64,000 nt of DNA, taken from Epiperipatus broadwayi. Lineage: Eukaryota; Onychophora; Udeonychophora; Euonychophora; Peripatidae. The notes beneath the pieces are model-generated. The model searched no databases and was not told the origin of the DNA. It worked only from the letters and a program-made list of their open reading frames with translations. Where the stretch lies: the NCBI GenBank assembly GCA_028023455.1, contig JAQFVV010000020.1, positions 5,255,092 to 5,319,091 of the forward strand, written 5' to 3'. Below are positions 10,621 through 23,433 of the stretch, one piece after another. How positions within the stretch are numbered: position 1 is the first letter of the stretch; each line of letters opens with the position of its first letter. The position numbers and the translations under genes are program-made.

Positions 10621-12465
10621 CTTATCTCTTAATTTCATGCCTGCAATCAAAAGCCACACAGCTTAAAGATTAAATTTAAACAATAAGTAATCTTCTAATA
10701 ATCTCTAGCTATGAATGAATTAACAAACTTAAATTATCCTCCAAATGATCCATTGAGCTGACAAACTTTCAAGAAAACAATATATTAAAAAATATTATCA
10801 TTTCAAGAAAAAAACACACTTATGAGAAAGAATCAATTAAAATAAACTACAGGATTATCTATTATAATTGTCTTTTAGTCCAAATCTGTAAAATTAATAA
10901 ATATTGGTAAATATGAATCTAAATAAATATCTTAAAATGGGGCAACCTTAATTTATAATTGCAAGCCATGGTTAGCAAAATTATTCATCAATTTTATTTA
11001 TACAGAAATAAACCAAGGATCTGTCACAAAATCGTAATAATAGCAATAAGAAATGCTAACTATTATATCAACAAGCCTTTAATTGAAATCCCAATAAATG
11101 TTTTCAGCTGTAAAATATCTCTTTTATAATTTGAGGGAGTTTTAATTACAAGCATTATGCATTATAACTGTGGAGTAGAGTTTTAAATAACCTAATGAAG
11201 TATTTATCCATGTATATTAGTTTGCTAATAACTCAATAGTTGGTGTGCAATCTAGTAGTACCCAAACAATGTTTGATAATCTTGAAAATACTTAGGTGTT
11301 ACCATTTAGGGTTGGAATTTTTTCTTAGGACAGGTTTAACCAACCAAATGACATTTAATCGAAGATATGACTAAATTACTAATTCAAATATTTACGAGTT
11401 CACTTAATGCATTACGGAAAGTGTTTAATAAGTTTCCATATGAAACAATTTGCATCTGTTAAATAGATAATTAGAACAATCATTTATTAATAATAAAATT
11501 AAACTGTTTATTAATTATAAAAAAATTCCTCTAAAAATGATTTCTGTGAATCTTGTATTTTTTTTTTAAATTCTTTACTATTAAGGATATCATAATATTC
11601 TTAAGATAAGTGCTTATAAGATTAATTGGCAGCCATCTATTATAAACCTGAATAATCAATGGACATCAGATGATATAATGCTTATAATATCTCCACTCTT
11701 GGAGAGGTTTCTGGCTTTTATTTTTGTTAGTGAGAATTTAGATTCAAAAAAGGAATTAAAACACTTAAGCAGCCAACAGCCTTCTTTTCCTCCTTCATAT
11801 TATTTAAACCAATAACATAAAATTAAAAACAAAACAAAACTCAAGTACAGGATTTGTCATCAAATCAATTTCTATATCTTTTAGAGGTCTCAGCCTTTTT
11901 CATCTAAAGGACTCTTTTACTCTTTGAATAGGAAGCAGATAGTACAAAAGTATGAAAAATAATTGCAAAATGCTTAAGAGTATTGCTAGTCATCACTGAT
12001 AAAAGCAAAATCAAGAAACTAGTATGATGATAGGAATATAATAACATTACACCATCTAGGATTCATACTTTACTCAAAATTACAATAAATGATTCTACAA
12101 CAGAGTGAAGAGTTATTTTTGGATGAATATGAGCAAGCATGTGAGAAAATTGAATGAATTTGTTGTTTCTTGCTTACTTTTCCGAATTTATATTTATAAT
12201 GATAATTTTTCTAACTATTTTCTCTATTTTTTTAATGCTTTTACTTCATTGAATCTTGCCTTAGACAGCTTTTCCAATAATTTTGAATTGTTTCTTCTGC
12301 GTTTTAGCATCCATTTTTACTATAATAGTTTCAATGTGTCTTGCATGATCCATCTTTTTTAACCTTATCTTTCTCAGATTCTTTTTTCTTCTTATCCAAG
12401 CTCTATTTCCAGTATTATCTTCTTTAAGAAGTATAATAACTACTCTTTCTTATTGCATTGCCAAA
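10621..12465. other. AT-rich spacer, no gene seen
   Basis: Low-complexity AT sequence with no supported feature. Open frames here are short and biased to Lys, Asn, Ile and Phe. Confidence 0.55.
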
Positions 12466-12469
12466 TGTA

Positions 12470-12766
12470 TATCATATAATACTAAATCATCCATGCCCTT
12501 TACTACTGTTACACAATGCTTTATTTACCACCCTCTTTTACAGCTTACAGTTCCGATTGCCTCAGCACATTTCTACAGAACTTTTGAAGTTAGGAGATAT
12601 GAAAGTTCTGAAGAAGATTGCTGGGGCAATAAACTGTAAAAGAGAGTGATAAATAAAGCATTGGGTAACAGTAGTAAAGTGATATAAAAGTTCTGAAGAA
12701 GATTGCTGGGGCAATAAACTGTAAAAGAGAGTGGTAAATAAAGCATTGGGTAACAGTAGTAAAGTG
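12470..12766. repeat. hairpin element with 85-bp tandem duplication of one arm
   Basis: The right side consists of two 85-base tandem units (12596-12680 and 12681-12765) differing at about two bases. The left side (about 12470-12588) is a diverged reverse complement of one unit. Each unit contains a hammerhead-like segment. Tandem units carrying a ribozyme are the known arrangement of animal retrozymes; here they are combined with an inverted copy. Confidence 0.75.
12605..12727 (+). ncRNA. two hammerhead-like motifs in tandem units
   Basis: At 12605-12642 and 12690-12727: GUUCUGAAGA, an extra A, a stem AUUGC/GCAAU with loop UGGG, then UAAAC. The core fits CUGANGA and stem II is strong, but the GAAA box reads UAAA. 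The left-arm copy has GGAAC at the matching place, so the ancestral motif was probably intact. Confidence 0.35.
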
Positions 12767-12789
12767 CATGGATGATTTAATATTATATA

Positions 12790-14989
12790 GTACTTTCTCG
12801 GATTAACTTCAATAGCAGCTGCCTATTTAGAATTCCAATTTTTGAATCTACTTTTATCTTAAAAATATTTTGGTCAATATTTTTTGCCCTATTGAAAGCA
12901 GTAGAATAGCATATTCAAATTCAGGTTCATTAAAGCTCAGTTCTGATATTTCCAGTTCTTGGAACCTTCTGACAATTTTCACATAAATTCTCAAACAACA
13001 AATCATACAATTATTTATTTTTTATCCCAATATTTTCCATTATTTTACTGCTATTATCAGTCTTTTTGTTTCAGAAAAATTAATTTTATTTAATTATTTT
13101 TACTTCATCTTATTTACTAATCTATGATACTAATCTGCTTCCTGTTCATATGGCACAGTTATACTTATGTTAATTATCTTTTAGTTATTAATATAATTTC
13201 TATTATGTTCACTGTCTTTTTGGCAATCAATTTCCACATTTACTTTCTATAATATTTTTAATGAATCATATGTTGCACATTATATCATATTCTTGGTATG
13301 ATCTAAAAATATTTCATCATATTCATTTTTAGTTTCAAAACCATATGGGTATCCATTCTCTATTATCACTTTCAATCTTAAAATTTCAATGATTTCCAAT
13401 GATAGTAACATCTTTATGAGATAAATCATCAAGAAAATAAAATTGTTTTTCTTCAAACTCTTATTTGATATACAAGGATTGCTGTGATATTAAATGAGAT
13501 TGCTTTGAATTTAGATGTCATCATTATTATAATGATACAATTTCTTTTTTGCATAATAAAAATTCTATGCCATTAGGCTTTCAATTATTTTCATACTAGA
13601 TGATCTCATAATCACTAAACTCTTCCAAATCAGTCCAATGAACATTAAAAAATTCAAAATATGTCACACCTGCACATCTCCATTCCTTTTTCAAGTAGAT
13701 ATAAAACACCAAAAGATTCTAAATTATAATATCCCAAATATGTTCTCTGTGGTTAGGACACTTCTGGTTATAGTTCAAAGACTGAATGTCCCTAGATCAA
13801 AGCTAAAATGTCAATTTTAGTACCTGAATGACTTTTGACTTTCAGAGTGAGAAACCATTTGATTTTTTTATCATTTGAAATCATCAGACAATAAGTGATT
13901 TACTAGTTGAAAATTCTTTTTCAACAACTGACTTGTTGACTCACTATGGTTGTTTATAAAGGGTTTATGACTGTTTTACCAAGAAATTTCAAAATAGAAT
14001 GGTATTCCTTTGAAAGATGAATTAACTTACATCTAACCTCCCACAATTTCACTATCCATTGCTATATGTTTTAAAATAAAAAAGAATACATATTTCGACA
14101 AAATCCCTGATCTTTATAGTCTATCAAAAATTCATAACAAACATATTCCATTAAAATATATTGTCACTTCTAAAAATTCATCAATGTTAAAACTTGTGAA
14201 CGATTTTAAACCCTTTAATTGGCATGCATAACACAAATCATTTGTTGTAGATTCAAAGCAATTTGTGAACTTAACCAAATATAAAAATTAAAACAGTGAC
14301 ATATTGGTAAATTTTGATGTGAAAAGTTTATTTACAAATGTAATCTGTGATGCAGTATTGCCTATTGTAAGGAAAAAGTTAAATTAGAATAATAGATTAT
14401 ACACCAGAACATTTTTTTTTCAATTCATGGTATAATAAAACTTAATATTCTGCATAACATATTTTCAGTGCAACAGAATATAAGATATTATTATGAATTT
14501 ATCAGTGTAATTCTTAATTAGCAACATTTAACAAGAGAATTCATTTTTAGCATTATGGATAAATAAACTTATTTTTGATGAAATATAATGATTCTCAACA
14601 AAAATGTCTATCAGAAAAACAAATTTTGATAAAGAATACATTCAGGCACCAAAATCTGTTCCTAGAATATGAAAATTCCATTTATAATCAAGGAAAAAAA
14701 CTAATAACAAATAATAATGAAATGAGTTTCTCTTATAACAGTAGAAGTTTTTTATGTTAACCAAAGGCTCTTCACTTTTGCCATAACTGATTATTCACTA
14801 AAAAAAAATCAAATACTTTCAAATAAAAGCTGAATTAATACATTTCTTACATACTGAGACCTAAATATTGAAATTAATTTTACAAAAATAAGAATAAATA
14901 CATAGATAAATTATATTCACAGTGCCATTATTCAACTTCTCAAAAGAGAAGTCAATTAAAAAAAACAACAACAACGAAGTAACTGCTAA
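12790..14989. other. AT-rich spacer, no gene seen
   Basis: No supported feature; short A+T-biased open frames only. Confidence 0.55.
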
Positions 14990-15615
14990 TACCATGTCTC
15001 CCTGAAAATAAAACCTAATGAGTAAATAAGTCCTAGCATGATTTTTCAGGATTTTTATAAAATAAGCCTTACTCCCAAATATAAGCCCTAGTTAAGATTG
15101 TCAGTCAGATAAATTGATTTATTTTCATTAGTTGAAGTATACAATGTATGTATTAAATTAAAAAGTAATGAATATATAAATGATATTACTGACATTAATG
15201 CTTTAAATAAATGATAATATAAATTATAAAGCTACTTATGTATTTTCCTATTGAACTATTTTCAACAAACATAATTCTATCTGCTTAGAGAAACAATTTT
15301 CTCTCTTAAGATAACCAATTTATTGATTTTATGTAAGATTTAAAAAAAATTAAAAATTTTACCTATCCAAACATCTCAGACAATTTATAATTTTATTTAT
15401 GCAATTTTATGTACTTATTTTATTTATATTTGATACTTAAATTTAGAAGATTGACTTAATTTTGGAATTTGATTGTGGTAACTTTAATTATTAAAATCAC
15501 TTATTTAAACTCTTTTAGGAACAAACATTTAAGAAACAAAGCTTTTTTTAAAAAATCTTGAATATTTAAAAGTTTAGTTTAAGTTAAATCAATCTTTCTC
15601 CTAAAGAAAAGTTTT

Positions 15616-15716
15616 TGTTAAGCATTGGTGGTCGAGAGGTCAGCACAGTGGCCTTACAAGCAGTTGTCCCGGGTTAGCAGGGTCGTTTCCTGGCCGATGG
15701 TATAACACATGAAAAA
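15616..15716 (+). mobile_element. tRNA-derived SINE
   Basis: Reads gttaagcattggtggtcgag, cagcacagtggcc, and ends taacacatgaaaaaaaa. Short duplications aaaagtttt at 15607-15615 and 15717-15725 flank it. Inserted in the Tc/mariner-like element. Confidence 0.85.
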
Positions 15717-15959
15717 AAAAGTTTTAAAAAAGAATACCCAAGTGATCTATTATAATAATTATAATTATTATAGTAATTAGGAAAGTGTTTGCAATGTATG
15801 CTTTTGATAACAAAAGATGTGGTTGTGTCTTATATGAATCTTTGTAATTCAATAAGCCATGTGCTGTAACAATCATACTTAATAAAGTGTAAAATAATGT
15901 TTTCTGAAGTTTTGTGCTCACATTTTTTCAGCACTTAATCATTCTTAATTGTAATCATT

Positions 15960-16066
15960 TTTGTTAAGACGACATATATCTGTTCAAGTGTATCAGTGTT
16001 ATGAGATAGAGTGGAGAGTGGTGGGTCATGTGAAAGTCTGTGATCACATACCCTATATAAGACTCT
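15960..16066 (+). mobile_element. family B fragment, copy 3
   Basis: Matches the reverse complement of the first part of the B copy at 23434-23866 (agagtggtgggtcatgtgaa and acataccctata). The ribozyme part is not included. Confidence 0.7.
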
Positions 16067-16393
16067 TATCTTATAAGTTTTCAATTAACACTTGATTTAA
16101 TGGTAGATTTAAATGGAACAATACTTTGACCCCAGGCTTCTGTACTTAAATAAATGTAAATATCCCAGTGTAAATCACTAGCTGAAAATTAAAATATTTA
16201 GAGAAGGCATTGCTGAAAAAACATGTTTGGAAGATTGATTTAAAATTTTAAATAAATGTATATTTTTGTATATGAATAAATGTTGATTTTTGTACAAGAA
16301 AAAATAAAACTTCCCCTGAAAATAAGCTGTAAGGTGTCTTTTGGAGCAAAAATTAATATAAGACCTGGTCCTTATTTTTCGGGAAACACTGTA

Positions 16394-18267
16394 TGAAAAT
16401 TTCAAATGCCCAAAGTCCTAATGCTTAATTCATTCATTATTTAATAACCTAGGGGCAGATCAAAGTTTTATCTGACCAATGAACTGACATTGTTAAGAAG
16501 ATTGTGAGCATTTTCAGCAAGTTTTTTTTAACGATTCTTTAAGAGCCTGCTAATTATTGCAATGTATTTGGAATTAATTGCTCCATAAATAAGTTTATAT
16601 ATTAATAACATTATATATTTGATAATCATGATGTATATTTTAAATAATTAAAAAAAATATGGGATATTATAAAACTGGATTTTTTTTTCAATTTTGTCCG
16701 ATTGTAAATTGTGCTCAGAAGATTTTGAGAGAAAATGCATTATTTGGAAGAAAAAAAACCCTCTTAGAAAGATTTTAGATTCATAATGGTTTGAATCTAT
16801 TTACGAATTTTAAACTTTACTATCTATATAATCACATGCATATTAATTTAAGCCATTATAAATATTGGGATTTATCTAGCTACAAAATTGTGATGATTTG
16901 GATTAAGTAATGTCAATGCATAACTAATTATAATAAATATAGTGAAATACAAAATAATATTATATTAATAAATGAAGAGGAGAAGAAATCTCAACTCACA
17001 CTAGGATAAGTAAAAGAATCTTAATATTGTAAACATATGCCATTGAGGTTACATTTAAATTTCCTTCTTCTACAAGGATCTAATACAATTACCATTTTTA
17101 ATTCATCTAAAGATCTTCTTCTAAATATCTTATAAGCATCTTATATACTTTGATCAGATAAAAACGTTATTTAATTCTTATAAAATTTTAAATGTTATTT
17201 GAAAATCCATGCCACTAAGATCCATCTTTGATTGTAAAATTTGTAATACTAAAATAATTTTAATAATATGGTTCATAACTTATATTAGGGTATCTCAGGG
17301 ATTTTGAGCTTATAAATTCTTTTGACTCTTTAGATTTAGTCAATGTTGAATGAAATTCTACTTGATAAAATAAGACATATACTTCCCCTAAACTAATGTC
17401 TTATCATAATTATAACAATAACAAAATTACTACTACTTATAATAAAATACAAGATGATTTCTTAAATTTAAAATGTGATAAAGAATAAGCTAGGATTACA
17501 CTCTGATATTAAGAATGGATAAGTAGCCATCCTAAACACCTTCAAATAAATCAATTTAAACACCTTCTAAATAGGAATTTGATTCTTGCAAAATTAAATC
17601 TTATAAAATATTAAATCTGATCTTACAATATAAAATATCCTTTGAATAAATATATACTGTAATTTCAGATAGCAAATCAAATTAATTAAAGTGTTCCAAA
17701 TTGACAAAAACAAATTGTAACTCTTTATTAAGTAAACATATCTTTCTTAAATGTTATATTAATGCTTAAATAATTCAATTAAGTGACTCTTATTAATTTA
17801 AATGTCATGTATTCTTTTAGCAAATACTTAAAATAATTTTATAACATTCTGTAAGATTTAAAATGTTAAATCAATGTTTGAAATGATTTCTGTTTAATAA
17901 ATGGGATGACTTCCAATTAACAGATGGAATGATGTGAATAAATTACTATGAGAAATTACTTAAATAATAACAAATATTTATTTACAGCAAAATAACAACA
18001 AAATTTACAATTAATCCATCTTTGAAACCAGATAGATCAAAATGTTTACATAAGATTGCTTCTGCAAAATTTCAGAAGGAATAACATTTATAATTTGCAT
18101 ACTGCTTTATTAAAATTAAATTCCCTTGGATTAGCAAAAATAATTCAGCATAATAAAGTAACATTTTGTATTATTTAATTATCAAAAGTTCTCATTTATT
18201 AACTCATTTATATGATGTTAATGATCATCATACAGTAGTGTATCTTATATGAATATCTAGCATACTC

Positions 18268-18270
<3 letters not shown>
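16394..18270. other. AT-rich spacer, no gene seen
   Basis: No supported feature. Confidence 0.55.

Positions 18271-18315
<45 letters not shown>
18271..18315. repeat. (AAT)n microsatellite, about 15 units
   Basis: Uninterrupted aat repeats. Probably length-polymorphic. Confidence 0.95.
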
Positions 18316-18316
<1 letters not shown>

Positions 18317-19860
18317 TACCAATCCACCCATGAAGGAGTTATAACATAGTTGTATATTATCTCTATTCATGCTCAAAATAAACTTTTAAATTTTAAAATT
18401 AATTGATTATTATATTTAGTCCTGAGAATTAGAAAAGCTTAAATATAGGACTTACATGTTTACAATATATTATTCACATTTTAAGCCAACCAAGAATGCT
18501 CTAGAGGTCAGGTAGAATTCCTCAAAACCTTGATAATACCAATAAAAATTCCAGATAAAGCAATGGTAAAATATTACACATGCTTTATTAAACATACTAA
18601 AACTACAACAAAATCAATCTTCAATAATAAAATAAGACAAAGTAAAAATATGATAACATAGCTCATATGACATACTTACTTTTGAGGGCTAGTAAAGAAC
18701 CTAGGACTTTATTTCTAGTCAGGAAATAATGAGAATATGCATCCAGGATCAAAATACTAAATAGGAATTGCCTTAAAATAGAGAGTCTTAGCTAGCATAT
18801 CTAAAATATATGCTATGATTATATAAAAGCTAATGAGACAACAAATAATAAGAGAGACTCAATGCTACCATCTCTTTTGAAAAAACAAGCTAGGAAAATA
18901 ATGGTATGGACTAACTACCATACTTAAAATATACTGGCATATAAAAGCTCTCTGAAAATGTAGAGAAAATAATTCTATTTCTAACAAAATTTTACAAGTT
19001 ATCCAATGTAAAATATGATAAACAATAATTAATACCAAATATGGTTCTATCAATATTAGGCAATAAATAATAAATAAATCATAGAAATATACATCAGCTT
19101 ATTCAGCTTACAGCAAAATAATATACCTTCATAAATAAACTATTCATATTTTTAAAGTGAGACACATTATTTAAATATGTTTATATGATAATGTACTATT
19201 CTGAGAACCTTAATCCTTAATATTTCAAAATATGTAGTACATAACAAGATAAATAATATATGCATATCGTAAACATAGTATAAAATCATATAAATTAATT
19301 CAATTTTTTACTATAAAATAAATTATATTAAATAATAATATTCTTATGCTTCCTTCTTGACCAATTCTCCACTTCATTTGAATATGAAGAAAACTGTTGG
19401 CAGTAGCATGTGAACAGCAAAACACATCCATCATATAAGATAATATCACTAAAATATAATAATATAATTAGGAAATGTAGAAAGTTCCTCTTTTGGATAT
19501 TTTGGGTAAATTAGGTTAATGATCATTCATTCAATATATTTATAGATTTAAAGTCTAATAAATGTTCATAGTACTGCAGGAAATATATCACAAATCATTA
19601 AATTTAGGTTTGTTAAATTAAATTAAACCATTGTGCAAAGTATTCTAAATTGGTATTAGCAATATTATATAATACATTAAGGCACTTCTGACAAATATTA
19701 TTTATTAATTGTTGAACATTTGAAGGAGAAAATGTCTGATTCAACTGTGATCTTCAAGACATCAGTGTTCTCCATAGCAACACACAGAGAGAAAAAATCA
19801 CAAGTTTTAAAACATTTGTGGAGGTTTTATAAAATTATTAAAATATAGAAAAGTTATTTA
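18316..19860. other. AT-rich spacer, no gene seen
   Basis: No supported feature up to the GC-richer island that starts near 19.7 kb. Confidence 0.5.
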
Positions 19861-22600
19861 ATTTTTGTACAGCATGCAGCTTCTATGGGACACCAGTGCA
19901 GTCCAGACAAGCCTCATGTTATGTGCAGAGAGTGGCACAAATTGCGAAGAAAAGTGAAAGAGGCATGTTATATCATCTCTGACGTATATGCCATGAATAA
20001 AAAAGAGATATTTTATGCCATATCTAAGAAGTGGCAGATCTAGATCTATATATCAATAAAAAGTTTGTCATTCATTTGATTTACGGTGATTATATTATAT
20101 ATATTTAAGTTATACATATTGTACCGGTCGGTTTCGTCTGTTCATATAACAAGATCTAGCATCTAGGCAAAAGTACCCCGAATCCAATCCTGTGCAAGAT
20201 ACATAAGTCAGGAACATTCATGAACTCTGCCCTATTTGCCTATTTTCCAGATCTACCCACTTATGAGCAACAATTCCAATGATACTGATCTAATTTATTC
20301 CTACCCCGCCGGCATCACAAAGTCGTGACACAAAAAGACTCTTATTCGAACTTGGTTCATGTCTAGGATATTATAATTAGCGATTTTCAATCATCTAGTA
20401 AGTGAAACCTTGTTATATTACATCAAAATTATTTCTATTCAATGAATGAAACAATGACTTAGAGATTTAGAAAGATATAAAATTTAGGGAATCAACGTGG
20501 AGTATATATGATTGCACACGTTATTGGTGTTACAATGTCAATAAAATGGGTGTTTATCTCCCTTGGACAACATTAACCTCCCTTACAATACTATACAATG
20601 AACATATTTAATCATCAATAACAAATCATTCATGGCTTTATTCTAGTGCGGCTATTTATATGTCAATAATTTATCGATTGACTGGGATACATAAGATTTT
20701 TAATAATAGCGCTAGACTACGGTCCGAAGTTATTTGAATCCACCAGTAATAAGCACAACAGCATCATACCAATACGTAAGTTTATTCAGTTGGATGATAA
20801 GGGTAATTTTATTTAATTAATATTTGCATTTTGCTATATAAGAACGTGTGTGGGAAGCTAATTTGGGGAATAATAATAATGGCAGAAGTGTCGTATCTGA
20901 AAGTGTGAATGAAATATATATTAAAAAATGGTAATCCATTTAGTATAATCATAACAGTACGGTTTAGGAGAATTAATAGGCTTTTAACAAAAATGAAATA
21001 TGGGAGAGCGGTACGTGTATGATGGCAATGGAACGATCTATTTTAAGATCTAAGAAGATGCTTCAATTCACCGTTAATGAAATGCGACTCTCTGCAAACG
21101 TCGGCAGGGTCGGGCCATAAACAACTAAGAAGGCACTTTATTGAATTGCCATAGGCTGGACTTTTGCCAGAGCGAACCCTATGCAACAATATCTCGCGCT
21201 GAAGAAATCCAAAGAGGTTTGCCAAACCTTGTCCTTGGTATTAGAAGTAAAAATGAACGAAGCACAAAGATATATATATATCACGAAAGGCCGGTATACA
21301 CGTAACGCTTGCATTAATATAAATATATAGATATTTAGCTAAGGAATAAATAATTATCGCCTATCTTTATTAATAAAAATCCCTCGTACTGGTATGATTT
21401 GATTACTACGTGGATGTGGAAGAATTACAGTTAATGCTAATATAATATAGCTCATAGAACTAAACGATCCCCCCCTTATGTATTATTTTAAACTACACGT
21501 AAACTTTCCACAACGTATAAATATAAATCTTTGGTTTTGAATGCTTGAATAAATAAATACTTTTCAGATTATTAAATATATATATAGTCGGTGGTGGCTA
21601 TTGATTTCAATAAAGTAGGATTAATTTTACTCATATAAATCTATTTGCAGATTTTAGAAGTTAGCGCTATTATTTAATTAACCAAATAAACACATTTCTA
21701 AGAAAATAGATTTTTACTTAGTTTTAGAAAATAACACTGTATAATAATTATCAAATTCTGATTTTAGTTCCCCAGACTGGCAGGCACCCGCTATACTAGG
21801 AATAACAAATTTGTTTTCAAAACTACTAGGTTAACGACCCTCTGAAAAGTAAGGAGGGTTTTCTTTTATTAAAAGAGATAGCGTAAGCATTTGCGATTCT
21901 GGGAGAAAATTATCGACATATAATTTAGTATCTGAAAGTATAAAACATAATAATGAGAATAAAATATTGCCGCATAGACATGACATTAAGAACTAATAAT
22001 TATTCAGGAGAGGTTTAATGTAGGAGAGATTACAGCTAAGTTATATAGAGAGAAAACCAGGTACAATTAACAAAAAGGTAAGAACTTTACAAATTAATTC
22101 ATAACTAATATTAAATTTTACAAATGAAAGATTTACAAAATGTTTAAAGAAATAGATAGGTGAAAGTTAAAATTATTCACGGTAACTTTAAGAGTCTAGC
22201 AGCATTTGAAACGATTACCTCTGTAACACATGGTGGTTCTTTTGATGATTTCAATTCCCGCGGAGACTATATCTAGTTTATCAAACATAGTTATTCAGGC
22301 AGGTAGTAATTTTATGATTTAACGAACAGGCATATCAGTATAGTCTATGAGTATCGGGATCCATGGGCACAGATTGCAGGGAAGGCCATCTCGAATGGCG
22401 AGAAAGGTGATTTAGATTTACTCAGTACACATTGAAATTAATGAACGCAAATTTTCTTGGTGACTGCTCTCCTTGACTGTCCTAGTTACTCTCTAAATTG
22501 ATTCGTAATTAATTCCATGCCTCGGTATTTTTGGAATCCCTTTCTGATTGGTCATTGCAATCTAATTTCCAAAAGAATTCGTATACAAGCTTTTACCTAT
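19690..22600. other. GC- and CpG-richer island, probably single-copy
   Basis: CpG dinucleotides are frequent here (for example ggtcggtttcgtc, acgtcggcagggtcggg, attcccgcggag) but scarce in the surrounding repeat-rich sequence. None of the window's repeat families is found inside. Besides the exon candidate it holds a TATA-like ctatataag (20834-20842), a donor-like gtaagt (20776-20781), and two protein-like open segments in one frame at 22160-22276 and 22310-22435 separated by stops. It may mark a host gene edge or regulatory region. Confidence 0.45.
19873..20043 (+). CDS. candidate terminal exon of a host gene, product unknown
   Basis: A pyrimidine-rich tract ending ttttgtacag (19863-19872) resembles a 3' splice site. 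It is followed by an open segment to a TAG at 20041-20043 and an AATAAA at 20055-20060. The translation (about 56 residues) includes CREWHKLRRKVKEACY and YAISKKWQI and has balanced amino acids, unlike the Lys/Asn/Ile-biased chance frames elsewhere. G+C is clearly higher than in the flanks. An internal ATG lies at 19885. I do not recognise the family. The complementary strand is also open here, and no upstream exon was identified. The 3' UTR would be very short. Treat as a candidate only. Confidence 0.35.
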   Translation, partial: HAASMGHQCSPDKPHVMCREWHKLRRKVKEACYIISDVYAMNKKEIFYAISKKWQI

Positions 22601-23415
22601 TGTGATGGAAGATGCCATTGTTAGATAAGTATTCAAACTTTAATTAATTTTGATAAAAGAAAATGTTTGTAACAAAAGTAAATCAATTAAGTTTAGTTTC
22701 TACTTTTGATTTTAGAGAAACTTTTAATTAAAGTTATGTTAGAATATTATACAAGATTACGCTTCTCACCTTTAATTAATTTTGACTAATTACAATCACA
22801 TCTTCCATATTGGATTTAAAAGAAAAGTGGAGTTTAATGGCAAAAATAATTTAAAAACACAATTTTATAAAATTACATATCACGAACTTTTCCACTAAAT
22901 ATTGGCTCAGTACTTTTGTCTCTACAATATCTATAGATATCTGAGCTGCAATTAACAAACAATTACTATAACTTTTATAAAATAAATAAATACAGAAATT
23001 ATAATATATTTTGATATTATAAGTCCGTGATAATTAATCCCCCATTCCCTATTGCGTATACGAATTTTCAGATGCTACATTTATTAATTTTATTTTGCAT
23101 GTTTAAATTCAGATATTTATGCCAATATCTTCGTTAATACATATGTTAGTTAATAATACTCAAACAAAAAGATACAAACAAATGTGTTAGTGAGTGGAAT
23201 ATATATGCAAGAATAGGGTTTGAATTTAGGTTGGTAGCGGAAGATTGGAAGTGGGCTGTGAAGCGCAATCTGAATCTCAGATTCCACTTCAATATGTATT
23301 TTCATATTAACACAAATATTAGAGTTACAAATTTATTAAATAAAATATCATTATTTCAGGTAAACTTGATATTGTCATTTTTATTAAGGGAATACTTTAA
23401 AATTCACATATTTTA
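22601..23415. other. AT-rich spacer, no gene seen
   Basis: A plus-strand frame at 23231-23416 starts in slightly GC-richer sequence but shows no recognisable motif. Confidence 0.5.
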
Positions 23416-23433
23416 ATTAAATATTTTGTTATA

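Larger units (their letters stand above)
14990..16393. mobile_element. Tc/mariner-like non-autonomous element with nested insertions
   Basis: The left end taccatgtctccctgaaaat and the reverse complement of the right end (tacagtgtttcccgaaaaat) form terminal inverted repeats beginning at TA, the target of Tc/mariner transposons. The ends resemble a widespread animal family rich in aaaataagcc and aaaataagacc words, recalled from general knowledge. No transposase frame is present. A SINE (15616-15716) and a B fragment (15960-16066) are inserted, so about 1.2 kb or less is the original element. Subfamily assignment is uncertain. Confidence 0.65.

Noticed and set aside
20100-20345. Possible LTR end (tgtcacgac on the minus strand near 20330-20340)
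   Set aside because: No matching second LTR, no target duplication and no gag-pol nearby.
20834-20908. TATA-like box followed by an ATG at 20879
   Set aside because: The frame from that ATG is only nine codons; TATA-like words are common at this base composition.
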